Below, in pieces: positions 55,842 through 64,000 of a stretch of 64,000 nucleotides of DNA; the first letter of the stretch is position 1, and each line of letters opens with the position of its first letter. The position numbers and the translations under genes are program-made. The DNA is from Favolaschia claudopus (Eukaryota > Basidiomycota > Agaricomycetes > Agaricales > Mycenaceae): assembly GCA_037176885.1 (NCBI GenBank), contig JAWWNJ010000076.1:62001-126000 (forward strand), in the 5' to 3' direction. A model generated the notes under the pieces. That model was not told the origin of the DNA and did no database searches. It saw only the letters and a list, made by a program, of their open reading frames with translations.

Positions 55842-56500
55842 TTTGGCAAGTTTGTCGGATGGAAGTCAAGAGGAAAGCCAAAGAATGTAAGTAGACGGCT
55901 AACATTCCCTGGCTTTTTAACTGTTCCAGCCATGGGAAAAGGGTCTGTAGCCGCCTCGGCACAGACTCCAACGCGCTCCCGCTTGCGCGGTATGCTGCGT
56001 ACGGAATCCAGCAAGCGAGATGAAGAAGATTGAGAGGAAGAACGGAGGAGTCACTCTGCGGACCGCCGTTACTCCGATGAAGCCGATAATCCCGAAGCGC
56101 CAGCACATCGCGCGGGGACGCCCCAGCGCGCCCTCTTTTCCCCGAAGACCCACTCGTTAGCAGCTACGCGGCCTGTCGGCTCACAGCGCTGAGTGGGTCC
56201 TCAATCCTCCTGAATACTGCACTCGTCAGCAGCTAGACGCGAATCTCGTCGATTCATAGCGCTGAGTGCAGCTTCAAGATTCTTGAATAAAATCCAGAAG
56301 TCCTGCTTGAATAGAATTAGAAAGCATATGTACCCCGGAGGATTCACTCGTTAGCGACTGCGCGAGACCAAATGTGTGTTAATGGCTGAGGAGACTCAGA
56401 CGTACAAAAAACGAAGCAAACCTTGCGATGATTAACCAATGCCCTCCCGGTGACGAATCTCAGATGCGGCGGTTGAACCCCCCATTCACACCAAGACCGT
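55842..56500. repeat. 5' region of copy D with two covarying hairpin elements
   Basis: Contains the AACGCGCTCCCGCTTGCGCG stretch of the family and two complete hairpin elements: 56148-56198 (ACCCACTC...GAGTGGGT) and 56218-56270 (TGCACTC...GAGTGCA, inner GAATC-TCGTC-GATTC), plus a truncated third at about 56343. Confidence 0.75.
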
Positions 56501-56880
56501 CTGTTTTGGATCCTCGCCGGCCTCGCATGCAGCGATGTTGAACTGTGTACGCCAGGGACATCGAACTTCGGTCTTGGAAGAGTTCATAAACAAAAACAAA
56601 AAAATAGAACCCAAGTCAAGTCAACACCAGCCTAGGGTGGCCAGGTCTAAATGCGCAAGCCCTAGGGGAGGCTCGGCACCACGCCTTAGGGGTAGGCATG
56701 AGAAAACAAAAATCCCTAGCCTTAGGGTAGGCCTGGGGCCGCAAGCCCTGGGGTGAACTCGGGCAGAAATTTGGAAATTGCAAATGGAAGTGAACGACAC
56801 ATGTTTGGCTGACTCGGAATCCCGAATCCTCGAAGCCGTGGCACATTGTAATAGCAAAGCTGCAGGCCGACAACCTCATC
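56501..56880. repeat. Dispersed repeat with CCTTGGGGTAGGC motifs, third copy
   Basis: Same sequence as 53011-53340, with CCTAGGGG and CCTTAGGG variants of the inner motif. Confidence 0.7.
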
Positions 56881-56924
56881 AGCAAGAAACTGCGCAAGCA
56901 TGGAAACATCAAGCAGTCTCAGAT

Positions 56925-57435
56925 GTGGCGGTTGGACCGCTCATTCACACCGATTGAGCATTGAGAGCATCGTCGGTGCCGCTGAGGGCGTCAAATGTGG
57001 CGGTTAGACCGCTCCTTCACACCGAACCCGCAGCGGAAGACGGAGAGGTGTAGATTAAAACATTGGAAGCGTCGTAGCGGGGGCGAAAGTCCGGCTTCCT
57101 ACGGTGCTCGAAAGGCATTCTAACGCGCTCCCGTTTGCACGGTATGCAGCGTACAGAAAACCTCAAGGGGTAGAGCGGAAGAATGTACGGTAATCGCTGA
57201 GAGCGTCAAATGTGGCGGTTAGACCGCTCCTTCACACCGAGACCCACAGCGGAAGACCGAAAGTGTAGATTGAAGCGCCCTTTCGCACCGAGATTCGTAG
57301 ATTAAAGCAGCGTCGTCGCGAAAGTCCGGCATCCCATGGTGCTCGGCAGGCATTCCAACGCGCTCCCCGTTTGCACGGTATGCAGCGTACGGAATACCCT
57401 GGAATACCTCAAGCCACAAGCAAGATGGAGAGAGG
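56925..57435. repeat. Hairpin-bearing repeat block (copy D)
   Basis: Units with GCGGT-TGG-ACCGC (about 56932) and GCGGT-TAG-ACCGC (about 57001 and 57214), each with CACACCGA and the AACGCGCTCCCG stretch. Confidence 0.75.
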
Positions 57436-57559
57436 AAGAGTGTGCGAGTCACGCAGTGACGACCGTTACTCTGGTGGCCGAATCCGAAAAATCCCAAAGT
57501 AAGGTCATCGCGTCGGACGCCCTCGCACTAACCCAAAGCCTCCTCCCTACTATCCAGCA

Positions 57560-57932
57560 GTCCAGCCCCAAACGAAAATATAAGAAGCTATACATCTGGA
57601 GACTTCACTCTTAGCAGCTAAGCGAGTCTAAGACTCGCAGCGCTGAGTGAAGCTCCAAGGCGTCTATAGACTATCCCTCGCGGTGGGCCCCATTGTGATG
57701 CGAGTCGTTGGTGGCTTCTGGGAAGGATAGGAAGTGAGCCAGCGCCTGTGAAGCGCTGGCGAGGTGAGTATGAGGCTATTGATGAGTTCGCGGTGTATAT
57801 CTCGGCCCCCACACATCGTTGTAGATGGCCAAAACGAACAAGTGTGAATTTGTATGTGTTTGCACACTATGTATGATTTTAACTCGATAGTACTGGGGAT
57901 GCTCGGAGAGGCCTGGGAGGTTCGAGACACAG
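57560..57932. repeat. Structured module and terminal segment of copy D
   Basis: 57570-57775 matches 26610-26830, including the nested hairpin at 57604-57651 and the CCAGCGC...GCGCTGG hairpin. 57831-57932 matches 43678-43779. ACACATCGTTGTAGAT near 57811 also matches ACACATCGTAGTAGAT at the end of copy B. Confidence 0.75.
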
Positions 57933-58063
57933 TTCGCATTTACAAATGGGCAGTAATGGACAGTGACAATGATATAAATTTATGGTTTACGAACAATACA
58001 ATAACGCCAACATTGACACCCCCAGCCTACAACCAGAGCAGCCGTTGGCTAGCCCATTCCTCC

Positions 58064-59205
58064 TTATCGGCTACTGCAGATCAAACACAACATAATCCTT
58101 GCCATTTCCGCCATCCCTTGGAGGACCAAAGAGGAGCTCGCTCTACCCAAACCTGAGTTGCAAAAGCATGTAATGGCGATGCGACCCAGACCAGTCACTT
58201 CTGCCCCTGCATGGGCAATACTCCGAGTGCGAACAGCAATGGCTTGCCCACCCCTGAAAGGGATCCTCCCCCCCAACTGCGGTGCTATAAAGTCACCACC
58301 GCTCCACGTAGAACCACGCCTTGAGACAATGAATATGAAGGTCACCAAGCCATGGGCATCAAAAAAATCCAGATGGATCCGCTCGCTGGATCCCTCCTTA
58401 GCGGCTATGGTGAAAAATAACCCCCCAAAATTCAAGGCAGGCCGTTCATGCAATTGTGGACCCAATGTTTCTAGAACCTTCTCATACACCCTGACAGACA
58501 TGAGCGAGGAAAGAAGCTGAACTAGACATAGAGACTTACGGTTCCAGAATCTGGATTTGTTGAGGCGCGTACCACTGGAGCATCCGTTCCACAGCAGGAA
58601 CGATGTATTTTTTGACCAGTGATAAAAATTCGTCCATCCGTTGGATGACTAACAAGTACCGATCCCCCTTGAGGTCGCCTTGCAGCGAGTCTAGGGTGAT
58701 GTATGGCAGAAGCGCATAATGTTGCCAAATCCCGAAGTGATAGCCTGGGAAAGTGTTCTGTTTTCTTGCTTGCTCTTGGGTGGAGAGGGTCTGGCAGCGA
58801 TAAACCGGTCCCAGGCATCGACGATCTGGTATTGATGCTCGTCGTCCAGCAAGCGTATGAAGCGCACCAGGAGCAGAGGTACCCGCGCCGACATTCTTCA
58901 ACCATTGATTCACCTCTGCAGTCATGCCTGGGCGGTCCATAATAGAGCGTGCCATCATAGACGTGCCAGCAAGGTGCTCGTCCCCGGGTGCCAGAGGAGG
59001 TAGAGGTATGATAAATATGAATCATCGCTGCTGGGCAGGACGGGGAGATCGTCATTCGGAGGGAACTTCTGGGCGATCTTGGTCTGGACATGCTCGTTGC
59101 TGTTCCTAAACACAAGAAATTCCGAGGGATAATGCCGGAGGTAGTGATATTCTGGAATGTTTCTGAATCTCAAGGTCTCAGAAATATGTCGAGCTCTTAC
59201 CCCGC
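58064..59205 (-). pseudogene. 2OG-Fe(II) oxygenase-like gene, probably broken
   Basis: The C-terminal exon (58501-58064) has IHLDFFDAHGLVTFIFIVSR, GGDFIAPQLGGRIPFRGGQA and IAHAGAEVTGLGRIAITCF: an H-x-D, a distal His and an Arg placed as in the double-stranded beta-helix of 2-oxoglutarate/iron dioxygenases. The preceding exon has LLPYITLDSLQGDLKGDRYL and VIQRMDEFLSLVKKYIV. Further upstream, blocks LYLLWHPGTSTLLA, MDRPGMTAEVNQWLKN and LLDDEHQYQIVDAWDRFIAA are clearly protein-like but lie in three different frames, with no GT-AG sites between them. I read this as a gene with several frameshifts. Relatives are multi-copy in mushrooms and often sit near transposons. Confidence 0.5.
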
Positions 59206-60421
59206 TTGCCCTCCATTTTCGCGAGGTGAGCTATGTGCTTCAGCTTTTTTTTCGCCTTCGCTTCCTCTGAGAGCCCTTTTGGGCGACGGGGGCGTTTCGT
59301 CATGTCGGCGACAGAAGGGCAGGGCGATAGAAAAAACAAGAAAATGGAATGATTGGAAAGAGAGCGAAGGGAGGACTCGCTCAGCCTGTCGCTGGCACTC
59401 CAACAATAGCGTGGGAATCGATCACGGCCTTTATCAACGCCAGCAAAGCACGAAAGGTTTTTCTCTTCTTGACCACACCGACGGGCGTGTCGATCCGCTC
59501 TAGGGAGACTTCAGGGTCTGAGCCGCCCTCTGTCTAGAGTAATCCATCCAGCTGCTCCCTGGATGGGTCATGGAGAGCCCGAGCATGTGTGGTACTAAAG
59601 TCCCGGTCGAACCTTTGTAATAAGCGCATCACCGGGGCTCATCTCAATCCTCCTCAGCTTTGCTATATTTTCTTACCTCGGCTCTTGATTTTTGAATCCT
59701 GCTGAGTATCTTCCTCCATTTTTTTTTTTGCTGCCACATCAAGAGCTGTATTTACGTCGCCTTTTTCACAGGACGCGTTTAGACCACCTAAAATAACGTT
59801 CACAAGCTCGATTTTCTTGTCTTTGTGCTCTCTATAACTTTATCGACGATGCTCAACGTTTGCATAGTGCCCTGAACCCGCTCCTTGTTTAATCAATTCT
59901 AAATGCGATGGAAAGCTTGGATAAATTCGTGCTGTGTGTAGTCTGTTTCCTTGCTTTGTGGCCTCCGTAGCCTGCTAACTTCGACGTTTGGATAGGCGAT
60001 TCGGATCCACTACCTATTAGGAATTTTAGAGGATGGAAAGCTCAAAAAACACTGTCTCTGTGCGTTTTTTTTCTTGCTTTTTGTTGTTTTGCTCTGCTTG
60101 ATCTGCGAACAGGACCATGCCTCGCAACGCAATTGTTGCCCTTGGAAGAAAGGCCTTGTCTCCGCTCTGGAGGGTCTGAGCAGCCCTCCGATAGAGTAGT
60201 CCATCCAGTTGCTCGCTGGATGGGTGAAGGAGGGCCTCGTTTGCTACGTCACAGTCTATATGCATTATTCGGTTGTATTTGTATTTATCTGTCGTCGATG
60301 CTTGTAAAAAAAAGTTGAGCAAAATAAGGAAACATGATGAGGGGCTCTTTTTTGCCGTATATAAGCTCCAACCCTAACCCTCGAACTATATTCGCGTAAG
60401 GCCATGTCTGCATAAGTATAA
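59206..60421 (-). pseudogene. Duplicated gene remnants with shared LHPSSEQLDGLL motif
   Basis: Two minus-strand stretches resemble each other. Near 60.1-60.3 kb is LLHPSSEQLDGLLYRRAAQT. Near 59.35-59.6 kb is LHDPSREQLDGLL, then a stop, then TEGGSDPEVSLERIDTPVGV. Both DNA copies contain the inverted repeat CCATCCAG...CTGGATGG. They look like two decayed copies of one exon, perhaps the N-terminal part of the oxygenase-like genes on either side. Confidence 0.4.
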
Positions 60422-62490
60422 TTAAGTAGAAATGTATGTACACTGTATCATAAACGGGCAAGCGGGTACCCAACTTCGCGAGCGACGATGCCAGCAGACT
60501 TTGGAGCGCATAATGCCATGGCTAGCGAATAAACGGCCTCCCTCCCTAAGGACGAGCGTCCTTGGACGTTTCCTGGTATCTAGTCTCTCGGCCTCGTTGG
60601 TGGGACGTTTGGAGTTCACAGGCCTTGCCTCTGGTCTGAGTGGAACCGGTCTCAGAGAAAACGGCATGGGCCTCGACTGCAGGTCCCATGGCATGAAGTG
60701 AGCATGGCTCAGGTCTCCCTTCTCCCCGTTCAATTCGGCGTCAAAGGCGGTCGTCAAGTACCCGTCTTCGAGAAGAATTGCTTGCGGCGAAAATTCTGAC
60801 AACAGGCCAGCCTTTTTCGAACAGTTTTTCATAGGCCGCCATGGCTCGCCTCAGTTGCTGGGTGAAGGCAGAGACGGTGAAGCCGGTGGTAATTAAGTCA
60901 CCTGTCTTTCGGACCTTGTCGATCCAAGCGGCGCGGTAACACACCAGGCAGGATGCCATGTTCAAAATGCATTTCTACTTTTCGTGGGTTCAGAGTTGCG
61001 GTGGCAGTCAAACATGCTTACGTTGAGTAAGGTGTCAAAGGTGATTCTTCCATGATTATGTGCTGAACCTCTTCCATCTGCCACGTTCATATGAAAGTCT
61101 ATCCACTTCTGAAGACTTGCACAACCATACAGAGCAAATTCGTACTCTTGGTACCGCTCTGCTGTCATATAGGACGCTGTCCCCATCACGCTTGTAGTTA
61201 CAGGCATGCCCTCGTAAGGCTCGAGCAGTAGCGCGGGGTAGAGACCACGTAGCTTTGCAGCGTCAGGACATCTAAGAGGCCTTCAGGAGTCTCAATGTTA
61301 GGGTAATGCATAGGGGGCTTCGGGTCTCCCTATTTTGTTCAGCTACAGCTCGTAATGAATGAAGCGGACCACCCACGGTCGTTGTATGATCTCAGCCCAG
61401 AATATGAACATACGGACAAGCAGCCACTGAATCACGCGATGCTCCGCGTTAGAGTGGACGCCTTCCGTCACGAAATTGTGCAGCACGGTGAATAAGGTTG
61501 GTTGTTATTTGAGCTCCATTGATGGAATGCAGACCGTACGCAATGGTATCTTTCTAGCGATATGATGAAGTGAGGTGTTCCGGCTCTCATGTAACTGAAT
61601 CGAAGGGTCAGTTTCGCTTCCATCAGACGCAGCTGTACCTACAAAAGCCATGTTGGGTTCCAACACGAATACTTCCCATCGATAGACGTCGATTTGGGCG
61701 TCCTCCTGCACGTCCTCCCAGTCCATCAAGGAAAACCGCGAACCAGGGGTCAGCCCTGTAATTGGTGGTTTCAAATTTATCCGCCCGTGGCACCCCGATG
61801 GCAACCATTTTAAGCCCCCGTCAAGATCGTCATCTCTGTCGCAGCGATGTCCTGGTGGGTGGGGCGATCTGGCGAGGGCGGTGGCGCACAGCCCCCAGCG
61901 TCGATCCCCCCAAGGAGACGGAACCTCTGGTAGGTGTTGGTGGTTTTGCAAGAAAGTCATAGCTGCTGCTAGGGAACAGAAATACCTGTAGAGTGGTTAA
62001 CAAGGCCAACCTCAACAGCTGAACGAAAGTGGGACGTACGATAGCCCAGGCGGCAGGGGCAGCTGTTGGTGAGGAAGCGGGTGATGAATGGCGTTCAGCA
62101 CAGGCCTCCCTTCTGCGGGAAGCAACGCATTCAAGGGACCTGCAACCAGACATTGGCTACCCTCGAGGCCTTCGAGGCCCATATCTATATAGATGGCATA
62201 AGTCTGACGACGTACGAAAGAGCCGCTCTTACCTTGTATGTGGCAGAGGGCGTCTGGATCCCGGAACTGTTGCAGCGTTTGCCAGCTGAAGGGAGGCGGA
62301 TGTTCCTGGGTATGGACATCCAGTATCAGAACGCAGCGGTGTCGATGTATCTCATATTTGATGTCGCGCGACAGTTCAGCATATTCGGCTTCCGTGCATA
62401 CGTACAACATGCTCTGCTTCTCGGACGCTTGGAGGCGGGGATTAGGGTCGCGGGCGCTATCTTCCAAGAAAAGCGGCCGGACAGTGGGCT
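60422..62490 (-). pseudogene. JmjC-like family gene, frameshifted
   Basis: From high to low: a possible N-terminal block YVCTEAEYAELSRDIKYEIH, LNAIHHPLPHQQLPLPPGLS; then RRWGLCATALA and, in another frame, MVAIGVPRADKFETTNY; then EDVQEDAQIDVYRWEVFVLE; then GTPHFIISLERYHC in a third frame; TVLHNFVTEGVHSNAEHRVI; TAERYQEYEFALYGCASLQK; CLVCYRAAWIDKVRKTGDLI; AGLLSEFSPQAILLEDGYLT, ending at 60422. This order resembles the Agaricomycete JmjC-like proteins, in which a W-x-x-E..., M-x-x-GTPH core lies near the middle. The frame shifts without splice sites at about 61.8, 61.6 and 60.8 kb indicate decay, although some may be missed introns. Confidence 0.45.
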
Positions 62491-62539
62491 GGCTCTGGAG
62501 CATGAATTCAATCATCTTGCGATCCGAGGCCTGAGGAAC

Positions 62540-63976
62540 CTAAATCACGGAACTTCGTTGCTGAACAAAACGTACACATTTCTGGAACATGTGATACTCG
62601 AACGTTCGCTCATGAGCGCATCCACGCGCGCCTTGCGGAGCATGCAACTTGACGACCAGCGGCTCCGGATCCATCTGAGGCACCTCAGTATACTGTTCAG
62701 GTTGTCCCTGAAAGAAATCCCTTACCGGACGAGAGGCCGTCAAATCCAGCGGCTCAATGTTACGCAGAGTTATGTGCTCCGGGATGTGGCCAGGCGCGTT
62801 GTCCAGGATATGAATGTAGGCATTCTTGTTCACCCGCGCCGACGCTTGGGGCACAGCGGGCCGGGTGGACGCCCGCGATTTTGCTCGGCGGGCTACGGGA
62901 ATGGATACCTCGACAGGTTTCACCTTCACAGGCAGGGTGTTAGTCTGTGTGCGAGTCATTCGCTTTCCCGAAGGTGGCTCGACTCCTTCGCCGTCATTCC
63001 TCTCCTCTTCCTCCCTGCGCCTCTTGGCCTCCGCCTTTTCCTTCGCTGCTTGCTCCTTCGCCGCTTTTCGCCTCTCCTTCTCCGCATGTTCCTCCTGCTC
63101 CTTCTTCTCCTTATCCTGTCTCGCCTTCTCCTCCTGCGCCAGCCGTGCAATTTCTCGGTCGTAAGCGTCGTCGGGGTCAGCTTCTTCTATCTCATACCCC
63201 GTCTGGTCGCCAGCATACTCTAAGAAGATTAAGTTACTGCTCAGTTGCGTGCACAACGCACTCACCCAGAATTTTCAATTGTTGCTCGGAAGGTTGGTTC
63301 TTGATAATCGACTGCACGTCTTTTGATTCAAAGATGAATTTCAGAGCCTCTGCCGCCGAGATGGTTTGCGCAGACAGGCGGAGCAAGGCTATCCAGCAGA
63401 CGCGCTCGACTTGGCCTAGAGGTTGCTTCAACTGGACCCGCGGCATGTTCCCCCCCGCGAACCAATACTGCAAACCGTTGAGTACAGCCGAAGGTCCTAG
63501 TCCAAAGATACACTTGCATCAAATACGGAGGTACTGGGGTTGTAAGTTGCGTTCGCGTAATTTTGTGTCGATAAGAGGAGTACGGGCGATATGGCTGCAG
63601 CCACTGCGAGTGCGGCACAAATTCCGTCGACGTTGGGGTCGTTGAGTATAGCGGCAACTTCTGATCGGGTGATAGATGGATCTTCCCGCTGCGCCTGACT
63701 ATTCTCTTAGCTCTATTACATCAATCCATGCGAAACGACATGAAACCCACAGTAGAGCCAAGTCAATGAATACGTTGAGCGTCATTACCATTTTCCCCTG
63801 AGAAACCTGAGTGAATAAAGATTGCTTGACAGGTAGTTTACCTCTCTCATCGCTCTCAGCATGAAAGCCGCCTGAGTCATGTTGTACATCGCAGTGTCGC
63901 CCGGTTTCGAATTGTTGTTCAGCATGCTTAAGTCGCTGAGACACCTTCTCTTCGTTCCGTCGGCTATCGTTTCCAC
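62540..63976 (-). CDS. Coiled-coil protein, possibly the 5' part of the JmjC-like gene
   Basis: Exons: from 63976 METIADGTKRRCLSDLSMLN and TQAAFMLRAMREV; 63473-63266 with GQVERVCWIALLRLSAQTIS and IFESKDVQSIIKNQPSEQQL; then 63223-62540 with EYAGDQTGYEIEEADPDDAY, a long charged coiled coil (LAQEEKARQDKEKKEQEEHA, KERRKAAKEQAAKEKAEAKR), a basic segment, and LRNIEPLDLTASRPVRDFFQ. It ends just before the first block of the JmjC-like remnant on the same strand, so both may have been one gene. The gene may extend beyond 64000. A plus-strand 385-residue frame at 62066-63223 is the antisense shadow. Confidence 0.45.
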
Positions 63977-64000
63977 GTTAAGCGTCGGTCGTTGTGATAT

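Larger units (their letters stand above)
53580..57932 (-). mobile_element. Element copy D: gag to integrase deletion derivative with ORF2 stub
   Basis: On the minus strand: terminal segment (57.93-57.83 kb), structured module and hairpin repeats, gag-like start (55841), deletion, integrase core and C-terminus, chromodomain (to 53889), spacer, and the first 30 or so codons of ORF2 (53681-53580), after which hairpin repeats follow. It gives the best-preserved integrase and chromodomain of the window. Confidence 0.7.

Noticed and set aside
19427..57932. Search for reverse transcriptase, protease or RNase H motifs in the chromovirus copies
   Set aside because: No recognisable RT motif (such as a YxDD box in context) was seen in any copy. 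All copies in this window appear to have lost this part.
60365..60385. CCCTAACCC, telomere-like
   Set aside because: Only about one and a half repeats are present, not an array.
62066..63223. 385-residue plus-strand open frame
   Set aside because: It is antisense to the charged coiled-coil exon and the JmjC-like remnant, which have better composition, splice signals and motif support on the minus strand.

Overview
The window is eukaryotic and looks like an Agaricomycete (mushroom-forming basidiomycete) genome. Genes carry many short GT-AG introns of about 45-60 bp. The recognisable families are typical of that group: a Zn2Cys6/fungal-specific transcription factor, an AVT-type vacuolar amino acid transporter, an MLKL/HeLo-like four-helix protein, XPG-like PIN nucleases, a domesticated tyrosine recombinase, and 2OG/JmjC-like oxygenase relatives. 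More than a third of the window is repeat-derived. I saw no CRISPR array, bacterial operon or convincing tRNA or rRNA gene.

Layout: 0.5-3.5 kb transcription factor (-); 5.0-7.6 kb transporter (+); 7.8-9.5 kb tandem MLKL-like gene (+), followed by a stray paralogous exon; 10.6-11.7 kb pyrimidine-rich tract with many GGATTAATCC palindromes; 11.7-12.5 kb ORF with a triple 78-bp repeat; 12.7-17.9 kb element copy A (decayed); 18.2-19.2 kb RING-like gene (+); 19.4-27.1 kb element copy B; 27.2-29.0 kb XPG-like nuclease (-); 29.2-31.8 kb two unrecognised genes (-); 33.5-34.3 kb XPG-like pseudogene (+); 35.2-37.0 kb unrecognised gene (-); 37.1-37.4 kb MITE-like element; 37.6-39.0 kb FYVE-like protein (-); 39.7-41.3 kb tyrosine recombinase (-); 43.0-43.8 kb repeat remnant; 43.8-46.6 kb large unrecognised protein (-); 47.3-53.0 kb element copy C; 53.6-57.9 kb element copy D; 58.0-64 kb decayed oxygenase-type genes and a coiled-coil protein (-).

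The most interesting system is the A/B/C/D repeat family, all on the minus strand. In each copy a Ty3/gypsy chromovirus remnant (gag-like piece, integrase, chromodomain) is followed after about 0.2-0.3 kb by the start of the same second ORF, in the position where some retroelements carry env. In B and C this ORF is intact once two introns are removed (1214 and 1196 aa). It has a long unrecognised N-terminal region, an RRM-like segment and a long RS/SR-rich domain, so it resembles an SR splicing-factor architecture. Its introns come from duplication of an intron plus a frame-preserving exon that adds RS-type residues. B and C are nearly identical across most of this ORF although both lack PR/RT/RNase H and share the same integrase deletion. 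That suggests a young, non-autonomous unit that moves or duplicates with the SR-like ORF as cargo. The 5' parts of the copies are built from dispersed hairpin repeats, two of which show compensatory base changes.

Exon boundaries were worked out by hand from splice motifs, frame and family resemblance. Family assignments are from memory of motifs, with no database search.
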